A stretch of 10,760 nucleotides of DNA, taken from positions 1-10,760 of the forward strand of contig JALWQC010000472.1 in the NCBI GenBank assembly GCA_027080755.1. Reading direction: 5' to 3'. This document shows, one piece after another, positions 1 to 7,067 of the stretch. The position numbers and the translations under genes are program-made. A model generated the notes under the pieces. It was not told the origin of the DNA. It was given only the letters and a program-made list of their open reading frames with translations, and did no database searches. The stretch's first letter is position 1, and each line of letters opens with the position of its first letter. The DNA comes from Paracoccaceae bacterium (GTDB lineage Bacteria > Pseudomonadota > Alphaproteobacteria > Rhodobacterales > Rhodobacteraceae).

Positions 1-1764
1 CTCTTCGGGGGTTTGCCCGTCGTTGCCCCAGCCATGCGCCTTGATCAGGGCACGATGCACCACCAAATCCGCATAGCGCCGGATCGGCGAGGTGAAATGC
101 GCATAGCGTTTCAGGTGCAACCCGAAATGCCCCAGATTATGCGGGCTGTAATAGGCCTGCGTCATGGATCGCAAAACGGCGATAGAGATCACCTCGGAAT
201 CCGCGGTGCCGGCCACAGCGTCCAGCAACTTGTTCAGCTGCGCGGTTTTCAGGACCTGCCCTTTCGGCAGGCTCAGCCCGACGCTTTCGACCACCTCGCG
301 CAGGGCTTCCAGTTTCTCGGGCTTGGGCTCCTCGTGCACGCGATATAACAGGGGGGTGCGTTTGGCCTCCAGCGTTTCGGCGGCGCAGACGTTGGCCAGC
401 ACCATGAATTCCTCTACCAGCTTGTGCGCATCGAAGCGGTCGCGGAAGGCGACAGAGACCACCTTGCCCTCGTCCGACAGGATGATCTTGCGTTCCGGCA
501 GGTCCAGATGCAGCGGCTGGCGGCGTTTGGTTTCCTTGCGCACGGCGCGGAATGCAGCCCAGAGCGGCTTTATCCCCTGTTCCATCAGGGGGGCGGCCTG
601 TGCGTCCGGCTTGCCGTCCGCCGCCGCCTGCGCCTGTTCATAGGACAGCGACGCCGGCGAGCGCATCAACCCGCGCACAAACCGGTGCCCGATCTTGCGC
701 CCCGCCGCGTTGATCTGCATTTCCACCGCGATGCAGGCGCGATCCTCGCCCTCGTGCAGGGAACACATGTTGCCCGACAGCGCATCGGGCAGCATCGGCA
801 CCACGCGATCGGGGAAATAGCTGGAGTTCCCGCGTTTGCGTGCCTCGCGGTCCAGTGCCGTGTCGGGGCGCACATAATGGGCCACATCGGCAATGGCGAC
901 CCAGACGATATGCCCGCCGGCATTTTTCGGATCCGTATCGGGCAGCGCGCAAATCGCGTCGTCATGGTCGCGCGCATCGAAAGGGTCGATGGTGAACAGC
1001 GGCAGGTGGCGCAGGTCCATGCGCTTGCCAAGGGGAACGGGGGCGGCTTTGGCGGCCTCGGCCTCGACTTTTTCGGGGAAGGCATCGGGGATGCCGTGTT
1101 CGTGGATGGCAATCAGGCTGACAGATTTGGGCGCCAGCGGATCGCCCAGCCGCGCCGTTACCTTGGCCTTGGGCAGGCCCGCCCGCGCCTTGCCGATCTG
1201 CGTGCCTTCAACCAGTTCACCGTCGCGCGCGCCGTTGCGGTCGCCCGGTTCTACCCGCCATTCCTTGCTTGCCTTTTTGTCCACCGGCACGATCCGCCCG
1301 CCGAAATCCGCCTGCCGGTAGATGCCCAGAACCTTCAGCGCGCCGGTGCCGATCTTGCGGATCAGGCGGCCTTCATAGGGGACGTGTTCGTCCTCTACTT
1401 TGGTGATACGGAACAGGCCGCGATCCCCGATGCCCAGCGCCGGATCGCCCTTTTTGGGCACCAAAAGGACCGAGGGCGCATGGATTTCCCCCTTCCAGTT
1501 GGCCGGCTCGCCAAAGATATCCCCGTCGCTGTCAATCGCGCTGACCTGCAACAGTTCCACATTCTGGAGGGTATCGGCCTCGCGGTAGGTGTTGCGCTTC
1601 TTGGCCAGATGCCCCTCGGCCCGCAATTCGCGCAGGATACGTTTCAACTCGATCCGCCCCTGCCCCTTGATGTTGAAGGCCTTGGCAATGTCGCGTTTGG
1701 ATGTAGTGCGCGGATTGTCCCGCACCCATTCGAGGATCTGTTCTTTGGACGGAAAATGTTTCAT
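1..1764 (-). CDS. rnr: Ribonuclease R (3'-5' exoribonuclease), 3' part of gene cut by window edge
   Basis: Processive 3'-5' hydrolytic exoribonuclease of the RNB family, which degrades structured RNA in mRNA decay and rRNA/tRNA quality control. The frame is open from ATG at 1764 to base 1, giving 588 residues without a stop, so the C-terminus is outside. Visible order: winged-helix-like N-terminus (about 1-60, with SKRDIAKAFNI), cold-shock/OB region (about 80-240), then the RNB catalytic domain. The catalytic loop IDPFDARDHDDAI starts at residue 259; D260, D266, D268 and D269 match the four metal-binding aspartates of RNase II/R. TSPIRRYADL follows from residue 558, also typical of RNB. The S1 domain expected after this is missing only because the window ends. 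A GAGGG-like ribosome site lies just before the ATG. It is on the same strand as topA and as the DUF6789-like gene 88 bases upstream; co-transcription with the latter is doubtful because of a terminator-like hairpin. Confidence 0.96.
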   Translation of the reverse strand, partial: MKHFPSKEQILEWVRDNPRTTSKRDIAKAFNIKGQGRIELKRILRELRAEGHLAKKRNTYREADTLQNVELLQVSAIDSDGDIFGEPANWKGEIHAPSVLLVPKKGDPALGIGDRGLFRITKVEDEHVPYEGRLIRKIGTGALKVLGIYRQADFGGRIVPVDKKASKEWRVEPGDRNGARDGELVEGTQIGKARAGLPKAKVTARLGDPLAPKSVSLIAIHEHGIPDAFPEKVEAEAAKAAPVPLGKRMDLRHLPLFTIDPFDARDHDDAICALPDTDPKNAGGHIVWVAIADVAHYVRPDTALDREARKRGNSSYFPDRVVPMLPDALSGNMCSLHEGEDRACIAVEMQINAAGRKIGHRFVRGLMRSPASLSYEQAQAAADGKPDAQAAPLMEQGIKPLWAAFRAVRKETKRRQPLHLDLPERKIILSDEGKVVSVAFRDRFDAHKLVEEFMVLANVCAAETLEAKRTPLLYRVHEEPKPEKLEALREVVESVGLSLPKGQVLKTAQLNKLLDAVAGTADSEVISIAVLRSMTQAYYSPHNLGHFGLHLKRYAHFTSPIRRYADLVVHRALIKAHGWGNDGQTPEE

Positions 1765-1779
1765 GCGCCCTCATACAGC

Positions 1780-1797
1780 GCCAGCCCCCCCGCTGGC
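1780..1797 (-). other. Short GC hairpin in the rnr 5' leader
   Basis: A perfect 6-bp inverted repeat, GCCAGC/GCTGGC, encloses a six-base homopolymer loop (G in the rnr transcript). It ends 15 bases before the rnr start codon, leaving the ribosome site single-stranded. No T-run follows, so it is not a terminator by itself. A role in leader stability or translation of rnr is inference only. Confidence 0.35.
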
Positions 1798-1808
1798 AAA
1801 CGCAAAAC

Positions 1809-1830
1809 GCCCCGCAATTTCTTGCAGGGC
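1809..1830 (-). terminator. Possible weak intrinsic terminator after the DUF6789-like gene
   Basis: Read on the minus strand, a nine-base stem with one mismatch (GCCCTGCAA/TTGCGGGGC) closes a four-base loop and is followed by GTTTTGCGTTTG, a broken T-tract. It sits 23 bases past the stop of the DUF6789-like gene and 45 bases before rnr, where a terminator separating the two genes would be expected. The imperfect stem and interrupted T-run make it weak or attenuating. Confidence 0.4.
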
Positions 1831-1852
1831 ATCCATAGGTTTTTTTACGGGA

Positions 1853-2284
1853 TCAGGCGGGAACGGCGCTTTCCCCGCTACCGGCAATCCAGCCAAGCAG
1901 CCCGCCATAGACCAGATGCCCCATCAGGGCCGCGATCAGGGCCATCATACCGCCGATATTGGCCATCAGAAAACCGGCACCAGCCATCGGCATAACCATT
2001 GTCGCCGCCGCGATCCACAGGATGATCCCCCAAACCAGACCGCGCACCACAGGCCCGCCGGGCAGGAAGCCGTAGATAAAGACATAGGCCAGCGGAAAGA
2101 CCACCACCCCCATCATAATGTGGGCAACCATCCCCATCGTATACCCCCCGAGCATCGCGCCCAGCAGTGCGGCAATATCCATCGGCTGTCCGGTCATCAT
2201 CGGCGCGACATACATCATCATCAGGGTCATCACGAGGGTTGCAACTACGCCGCCGGTAACGGCTTTTCCAATTTGCGGTTTCAT
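1853..2284 (-). CDS. Small methionine-rich four-helix membrane protein, DUF6789-like
   Basis: A 143-residue, almost entirely hydrophobic protein with no known biochemical role. Four membrane segments can be drawn at about 7-28, 50-73, 80-101 and 108-136, with a short polar loop near 31-38. The patterns GFLPGGPVVRGLVWGI and MVMPMAGAGF resemble the DUF6789 family as I remember it. Twenty of 143 residues are methionine (about 14%), many close together (LMMM, PMM, HIMM, MVMPM). The start at 2284 is well supported by AGGAG at 2293-2297, eight bases upstream, almost the same leader as that of topA. It is divergent from the CcdA-like/MFS operon and shares its 190-bp control region, so a common stimulus is possible but unproven. 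The reading frame is secure; the family name is from memory and the function is unknown. Confidence 0.82.
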   Translation of the reverse strand: MKPQIGKAVTGGVVATLVMTLMMMYVAPMMTGQPMDIAALLGAMLGGYTMGMVAHIMMGVVVFPLAYVFIYGFLPGGPVVRGLVWGIILWIAAATMVMPMAGAGFLMANIGGMMALIAALMGHLVYGGLLGWIAGSGESAVPA

Positions 2285-2311
2285 TTTTCTGTCTCCTGTT
2301 TTTTGCGTTTC

Positions 2312-2339
2312 ATGCTAAAGACCTGCGCCCGAATGTCGC
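2312..2339 (-). promoter_or_regulatory. Weak promoter candidate for the DUF6789-like gene
   Basis: On the minus strand GCGACA (-35, 4 of 6 to TTGACA) and TAGCAT (-10, 4 of 6 to TATAAT) are separated by 16 bases, predicting a start about 20 bases before the ATG at 2284. Position is suitable but the match is modest and could be chance. Confidence 0.22.
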
Positions 2340-2374
2340 ATAAGGCAAGGCGGCTGAAACAAAGCGCACCCGAA

Positions 2375-2397
2375 CGTGAGACAGGCGTGAGGACAGG
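2375..2397 (+). repeat. 11-bp tandem direct repeat upstream of the CcdA-like promoter
   Basis: CGTGAGACAGG (2375-2385) is followed immediately by CGTGAGGACAGG (2386-2397), the same word with one inserted G. The period is 11 bp, about one helical turn, so two protein monomers could bind the same face. It lies about 20-40 bases upstream of the -35 candidate at 2416. CCTCAC at 2430-2435 in the spacer is an inverted copy of the GTGAGG core. A regulator site is inferred, not shown. Confidence 0.4.
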
Positions 2398-2415
2398 GAA
2401 ACACGGAAATATGAC

Positions 2416-2444
2416 TTGCCACAGAGGGGCCTCACAGGTTCAAT
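2416..2444 (+). promoter_or_regulatory. Promoter candidate for the CcdA-like/MFS operon
   Basis: TTGCCA at 2416-2421 matches the -35 consensus at 5 of 6 bases; after exactly 17 bases TTCAAT at 2439-2444 matches the -10 at 4 of 6. Transcription would begin near 2451, leaving a leader of about 24 bases before the ATG at 2475. The spacer holds the interrupted palindrome GAGGGGCCTC (2424-2433), a possible operator. Confidence 0.45.
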
Positions 2445-2474
2445 CCGGGGGAACAACCGGACGGGATTTCGCCT

Positions 2475-3140
2475 ATGTCATTCTATACATTACTCATTCT
2501 GCCCGTCGGCCTTGGCCTGTTGGGATTTGTGGAGCCTTGCACCATCGGCGGGCATCTGGTGTTTCTGGACACACAAAAAGGGCGCACGCAGCGGGGGCGG
2601 ATCAAGGCGGTGCTGATGTTTCTGGCGGCCCGCACGCTGGTTACAGGGCTGTTCGGGGCGCTGGTGGCCATGCTGGGGGCCGCGCTGGTTTCGGTGCAAA
2701 CGGGCATGTGGCTGGTGTTCGGGACGATCTACCTGCTGGTCGGGCTGGCCTTTATCGCCGGACGGGCGGGGCTGGTGAAACAGCGCATCCGTCTGGCGCC
2801 CGAGGCCTGGAAGCGCGCGCAAAACCCGCTGGTGCTGGGGCTGGCCTTCGGGCTGAACATTCCCGCCTGCGCCGCGCCGATCCTGTTCGGGCTGCTGGGG
2901 CTGGCGGCGACGACCGGCACAATCCTTGACGGCTTTGTCATGATGGCCCTGTTCGGGCTGGCGCTGTCGGCCCCGTTGGTGGTATTTGCCGCCCTGCCCC
3001 GGCTTTCGGGCGGGCTGGAGCGGCTGGCCGCGCGGCTGCGCAACATGCGCTGGGTGCTGGGGGCGGTATTTGTAGTGCTGGGCCTGTGGTCGATCTGGTT
3101 CGGGCTGAACGTGGATCCAAAGGACTGGGCAGGAACATGA
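2475..3140 (+). CDS. CcdA/DsbD-family transmembrane thiol-disulfide transporter-like protein
   Basis: A 221-residue membrane protein of the CcdA/DsbD transmembrane type. Known members carry reducing equivalents from cytoplasmic thioredoxin across the inner membrane through a pair of membrane cysteines. Six segments can be drawn at about 4-20, 45-66, 74-94, 118-144, 148-172 and 189-209. Only two cysteines occur: C22 in EPCTIGGH at the end of segment 1, and C132 in NIPACAAPI in segment 4, the positions expected for the redox pair. No thioredoxin-like or periplasmic domain is attached and none is encoded nearby, so its redox partners must lie elsewhere. It is the first gene of an operon; its stop overlaps the MFS start (ATGA, 3137-3140). 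The ribosome site before 2475 is poor. Which client it reduces (cytochrome c, a metal protein or another) cannot be told; the ordinary ccdA of cytochrome c maturation is possible, but no ccm genes are here. Confidence 0.82.
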   Translation: MSFYTLLILPVGLGLLGFVEPCTIGGHLVFLDTQKGRTQRGRIKAVLMFLAARTLVTGLFGALVAMLGAALVSVQTGMWLVFGTIYLLVGLAFIAGRAGLVKQRIRLAPEAWKRAQNPLVLGLAFGLNIPACAAPILFGLLGLAATTGTILDGFVMMALFGLALSAPLVVFAALPRLSGGLERLAARLRNMRWVLGAVFVVLGLWSIWFGLNVDPKDWAGT

Positions 3141-4378
3141 GCGATAAAAAACGGTTCAAGAATGTGGCCATTGCCGGCATTGCCTTTCAGGCAGGCTCGG
3201 CCGCGGTGGATTCCGCCACGATTATGGCGGCGCTGGTTTACCAGCTTTCGGGGTCTTCGGTGCTGGTCGGGGCGGTCACGGCGATTTTGCGCTTTGGCTG
3301 GCTGTTTCCGCAGCTTTTCGTCGGCTTTCTGGCCCAGAGCGGCGGGTCGAGCATGAAATACTATATAATCGGAGCCTTCGGGCGGGCCGGTTTCATGGCG
3401 TTAATGGCGCTGGTGCTGTTTTTCGGCGGCGACTGGCCGCGCGGCTGGCTGACCTTTGCGGTCATGGCGATCTGGGTCGGCTATGCCTTTATCAGCGGCA
3501 TCGTGGCGGTGCCTTATAACGACATCGTGGCGCGATCCGTGCCCTCGGGGTTGCGCTCGCGGCTTCTGGCAACACGGTTTTTCGGCGGAGGCGTGCTGGC
3601 GCTGGGTATTGCCGCCATTGCCGACCGGTTTGTCGGCAACCTGCCCTTTCCGCTGTCCTATGCAGCGATTATTGCCATGGCCTCGGCGCTGATGTTCGTC
3701 TCCTCGGGGGTATTCACCGCGATGGGAGAGCCGGAGAACATCAACAAGCCCCCCGCCAAGCCCGGTTTCATGGCCTATCTGAAAGAAGGCATCGGCGTTT
3801 TCAAAACCAACCGGCGGTTCCGGCTGTTTGTTTTCGCCCAGTGGTGCGGCGGGGCCGTGCTGATGGCGATGCCGTTCTATGTGGTGCAGGCAGGCAACAG
3901 CGGGTTCGACCTTGGGCGGGTGGCGCTGTTGCTGGGGGCGCAAACGGCCGGTGCGCTGGTATCCAACGCGCTTTGGGGCTGGTGGGGCGACAAGCGCGGC
4001 AAGGGGGATTTGCTGCGCGTGATTGCCTTCGGGCGCATCCTGCCGCCGCTGGCCATTCTGGCGCTGGGGCTGGTGTCGCTGGAGGGCACGGCGGCCTTGC
4101 TGGCCTATGGTGCGGTATTTTTCCTGCTGGGCGCGCTGGCGAACGGGCTGACCATCGCCGTGATCGGGTTTTTGATGGAGATCTCGCCGGACGACCAGCG
4201 GCCAGCCTATAGCGGCTATTTCAACGCCATCACCGCCCCCGCCTTTCTGCTGCCGCTGCTGGCGGGGGGTGTGGCCAGCTTCACCGGCCTTGGCCTGATT
4301 TTTATCCTGTCGGGGCTGGCAGCCGCTGCGCAGTTCGTTCTGGTCAGCCGGCTGGAACGCGAGGTCCAGGCCGCCTGA
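3137..4378 (+). CDS. Major facilitator superfamily (MFS) transporter, substrate unknown
   Basis: A 413-residue inner-membrane protein with about twelve hydrophobic segments in two groups of six, split by a polar loop at about residues 193-217 (PENINKPPAKPG). The short basic N-terminus (SDKKRFK) fits a cytoplasmic start. GLRSRLLATRF near 140-150 and GDKRGKGDLLR near 284-294 are the charged inter-helix loops typical of MFS proteins. It has no histidine and a single cysteine, C237 in segment 7 (QWCGGA), so it cannot itself carry a disulfide for the upstream CcdA-like protein to reduce. The start at 3137 is chosen because it gives an ATGA overlap with the CcdA-like stop and has AGGA just upstream; a longer reading frame beginning at 3086 lacks these. 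Tight coupling implies joint expression. The gene ends exactly where topA ends on the other strand. Substrate and direction of transport cannot be inferred. Confidence 0.88.
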   Translation: MSDKKRFKNVAIAGIAFQAGSAAVDSATIMAALVYQLSGSSVLVGAVTAILRFGWLFPQLFVGFLAQSGGSSMKYYIIGAFGRAGFMALMALVLFFGGDWPRGWLTFAVMAIWVGYAFISGIVAVPYNDIVARSVPSGLRSRLLATRFFGGGVLALGIAAIADRFVGNLPFPLSYAAIIAMASALMFVSSGVFTAMGEPENINKPPAKPGFMAYLKEGIGVFKTNRRFRLFVFAQWCGGAVLMAMPFYVVQAGNSGFDLGRVALLLGAQTAGALVSNALWGWWGDKRGKGDLLRVIAFGRILPPLAILALGLVSLEGTAALLAYGAVFFLLGALANGLTIAVIGFLMEISPDDQRPAYSGYFNAITAPAFLLPLLAGGVASFTGLGLIFILSGLAAAAQFVLVSRLEREVQAA

Positions 4379-7060
4379 TCATTCCTTGTCGTCCGCAGCC
4401 TTGTCGTCCGCGTCCTTGGCCGGTGCCTTTTTGGCCGGTTTCTTTTTCGCGGGCGCCTTTTTCTTGGCAGGGGCCTTCTTTTTCGCGGCAGGCTTTTTCT
4501 TGGCCGCCGGTTTTTTCGCCGCCGGTTTCTTGCGCTTGCCCTTGGTGGCGGCCTTGGCGTTCACCAGTTCGATCGCGTCTTCCAGCGTGATGTCGGCCGG
4601 CTCCGTGCCCTTGGGCAGGGTGGCGTTGATCTTTTCCCATTTCACATAGGGGCCATAGCGCCCGTCCATAACATTAAGCGCCCCGCCATCGGGGTGTTCG
4701 CCCAGTTCGCGCAGCGGTTTGGCCGCCGCCCCGCGCCCGCCCCGCGCGGCCTTTTGCGCAATCAGCTCGACCGCGCGGTTCATGCCGATGGTCAGCACGT
4801 CCTCGGGGTCTTTCAGGTTGGCATAGATTTTGGTCTGGCGCGTCTCGCCCTCGGCCGGGGGTTTGGTATGGACAACATAGGGACCAAAACGGCCGATGCT
4901 GGCCTCTACCCGTCCGCCTTCGGGGTGTTCACCGATCAGGCGCGGCAGGGACAACAGTTCCAGCGCCTTTTGCAGATCCACCGAGTCCAGTTCCATCCCC
5001 TTGGGAATGGAGGAACGCTTGGGCTTGGGGTTTTCCTCGGTCGCCTCGCCCAGCTGCACATAGGGGCCATAGCGGCCGGTGCGCAGGGTGACAGGCTCGC
5101 CGTCGTCATTGTGGCCCAGCAGCTTGCCATCCGGTCCGGCGATATCGCCGCCCTCGACCTCGCCCGTAATCGGACGGGTGTAGCGGCATTCGGGATAGTT
5201 GGAACAGCCGATAAAGGCCCCGCCCGCGCGCGAGGTGCGCATGGAAAGCCGCCCCGTGCCGCAGGATTTGCAGATCCGCGGGTCCGAGCCGTCCTCGGTC
5301 GGGGGAAACAGGTGGGGGGCCAGAACCTCGTTGATTTTTTCCAGCACATCGGTGATGCGCAATTCCGAGGTTTCCTCAATCGCGGCATGGAAATCGCGCC
5401 AGAAGCGTTTCAGCAGGATTTTCCAGTCCTCGTCGCCGGCGCTGACCTTGTCCAGGTCATCCTCCAGCGCGGCGGTGAAATCATAGCCGACATACTGGCG
5501 GAAATAGCTTTCCAGAAAGACGGTGACCAGACGGCCCTTGTCCTCGGGGACCAGACGGCCCTTGTCCTTGTGGACATAGCCACGATCCTGAATCGTCGTG
5601 ACAATAGAGGCATAGGTAGACGGGCGCCCGATCCCCAGTTCTTCCATCCGTTTGACAATCGAGGCCTCGGAATAGCGCGGCGGGGGCTGGGTGAAGTGCT
5701 GCTCGGGGGTGACGGCGCGTTTGTCCATCGGCTCCCCTTCCATGACCTGGGGCAGGGTCTTTTCGTCGTCCTCTTTGCCCGTATCGTCGCGCCCTTCGGT
5801 GTAGACCTTCATAAAGCCGTCGAACTGCACCACCTGCCCCGTGGCCCGCAGCCCGACCTGCCCGTCGTCCGAGGCAATGTCCACCGTCGTGCGTTCCAGA
5901 CGCGCGGCGGCCATCTGGCAGGCGATGGAGCGTTTCCAGATCAGATCGTACAGCTTGCGCTGGTCCGGCTCCAGCTTGGCCAGCTTGGAGGGATCCTGCG
6001 ACATATCCGTCGGGCGGATACATTCATGCGCTTCCTGGGCGTTCTTGGCCTTGTTTTTGTAAATCCGCGGGCTTGCAGGCACATAGGCATCGCCGTAGCG
6101 GGCCTTGATCACGTCGCGGGCTGCGGCGACGGCCTCGGGGGCCATGTCGATGCCATCGGTTCGCATATAGGTAATGTAGCCGGCTTCATACAAACGCTGC
6201 GCGGTGGACATGGTCTGGCGGGCGCCAAAGCCGAATTTGCGGCTGGCTTCCTGTTGCAGGGACGATGTCATGAACGGCGCGGCGGGATTGCGGTTGGCCG
6301 GCTTGGCCTCGACACGGGCGACATGCAGGTCGCGCGACTGCACGGCGGCAACGGCCAGCTCGGCGGCCTCGGCGGTTGCAATGTCGAATTTATCGAGCTT
6401 CTTGCCGCCCAGAACGGTCAGGCGGGCCTCGAATTCCTTGCCGCGCGGGGTGGCGAGATTGGCAACGACGCTCCAGTATTCGCGGGCGTTGAAGGCCTCT
6501 ATTTCCATCTCGCGTTCAACAATCAGACGCAGGACCACCGATTGCACACGGCCTGCGGATTTGGCCCCGGGCAGCTTGCGCCACAGAACCGGCGACAGGT
6601 TGAACCCCACCAGATAATCCAGCGCGCGGCGCGCCAGATAGGCATCCACCAGCGGCTGGTCGACCTGGCGGGGATTTTTCATCGCCTCCAGAATCGCGGA
6701 TTTGGTAATGGCGTTGAAAACCACCCGTTCCACCTGCGTGGATTTCTTGATCGCGCGGCGCTTGCGCAGGACCTCTTCCAGATGCCAGCTGATCGCCTCG
6801 CCCTCGCGGTCGGGGTCGGTCGCGAGGATCAGTTTGTTTTCCGGGTCGTCCTTCATCGCATCGACAATGGCGCGGATATGTTTCTGCGAGGTCGCCGGCA
6901 CATCCCATTTCATTTCGAAATCGTGTTCGGGATCGACGGACCCGTTTTTCGCCGGCAGATCCCGCACATGCCCGTAAGAGGCCAGAACCGTGTAATCGTC
7001 ACCAAGATACTTGTTTATTGTCTTAGCCTTGGCGGGGGATTCGACTACTACTACGGCCAT
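4379..7060 (-). CDS. topA: DNA topoisomerase I (type IA)
   Basis: Relaxes negatively supercoiled DNA by cutting one strand through a 5'-phosphotyrosine link. The protein has 893 residues. The TOPRIM domain opens with MAVVVVESPAKAKTI (E7), and DPDREGE gives D82, D84 and E86 as the acidic metal site. The catalytic tyrosine is Y298 in YITYMRTDG. A single four-cysteine zinc ribbon follows (C597, C600, C619, C625), then three or four C-terminal repeats centred on GRYGPYV/GRFGPYV, and a Lys/Ala/Pro tail from about 840 with an acidic last eleven residues. The start at 7060 is fixed by the conserved N-terminus and by AGGAG seven bases upstream; the frame stays open to 8563, but that extra part is only the antisense of sqr. 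Divergent from sqr; convergent, with zero spacing, with the MFS gene. Confidence 0.98.
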   Translation of the reverse strand: MAVVVVESPAKAKTINKYLGDDYTVLASYGHVRDLPAKNGSVDPEHDFEMKWDVPATSQKHIRAIVDAMKDDPENKLILATDPDREGEAISWHLEEVLRKRRAIKKSTQVERVVFNAITKSAILEAMKNPRQVDQPLVDAYLARRALDYLVGFNLSPVLWRKLPGAKSAGRVQSVVLRLIVEREMEIEAFNAREYWSVVANLATPRGKEFEARLTVLGGKKLDKFDIATAEAAELAVAAVQSRDLHVARVEAKPANRNPAAPFMTSSLQQEASRKFGFGARQTMSTAQRLYEAGYITYMRTDGIDMAPEAVAAARDVIKARYGDAYVPASPRIYKNKAKNAQEAHECIRPTDMSQDPSKLAKLEPDQRKLYDLIWKRSIACQMAAARLERTTVDIASDDGQVGLRATGQVVQFDGFMKVYTEGRDDTGKEDDEKTLPQVMEGEPMDKRAVTPEQHFTQPPPRYSEASIVKRMEELGIGRPSTYASIVTTIQDRGYVHKDKGRLVPEDKGRLVTVFLESYFRQYVGYDFTAALEDDLDKVSAGDEDWKILLKRFWRDFHAAIEETSELRITDVLEKINEVLAPHLFPPTEDGSDPRICKSCGTGRLSMRTSRAGGAFIGCSNYPECRYTRPITGEVEGGDIAGPDGKLLGHNDDGEPVTLRTGRYGPYVQLGEATEENPKPKRSSIPKGMELDSVDLQKALELLSLPRLIGEHPEGGRVEASIGRFGPYVVHTKPPAEGETRQTKIYANLKDPEDVLTIGMNRAVELIAQKAARGGRGAAAKPLRELGEHPDGGALNVMDGRYGPYVKWEKINATLPKGTEPADITLEDAIELVNAKAATKGKRKKPAAKKPAAKKKPAAKKKAPAKKKAPAKKKPAKKAPAKDADDKAADDKE
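4382..4543 (-). repeat. Low-complexity Lys/Ala/Pro-rich tail region of topA
   Basis: Codons 840-893 of topA encode repeats of PAAKKK and APAKKK followed by an acidic end (DADDKAADDKE). The DNA is correspondingly repetitive. Lysine-rich TopA tails bind DNA non-specifically and are common in alpha- and actinobacterial TopA proteins; this is a histone-like tail by composition. Repeat-number variation between strains would be expected. Confidence 0.85.
5525..5572 (-). repeat. 24-bp imperfect tandem duplication inside topA
   Basis: Two adjacent 24-base units (5525-5548 and 5549-5572) share their first 20 bases exactly and match at 22 of 24 overall. In the protein they give DKGRLV twice (residues 499-504 and 507-512). 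Related TopA proteins, as I recall them, have DKKRLVPEDKGRLV here, so the length looks normal and only the first copy differs. Confidence 0.7.
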
Positions 7061-7067
7061 TTTTTGT

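Noticed and set aside
424..1995. 523-codon plus-strand open frame opposite rnr
   Set aside because: Antisense shadow of RNase R, whose catalytic motifs are intact on the minus strand.
3086..3136. Upstream start for the MFS gene (17 extra residues)
   Set aside because: No ribosome site, charged residues before the first helix that look like read-through of the CcdA-like coding sequence, and a well-placed ATGA overlap at 3137.
3137..4378. MFS gene as a CcoA-type copper importer, suggested by the CcdA-like neighbour and Rhodobacterales setting
   Set aside because: CcoA is known for Met-xxx-Met and His-xxx-Met motifs in helices 7-8; this protein has no histidine at all, so that assignment is not supported.
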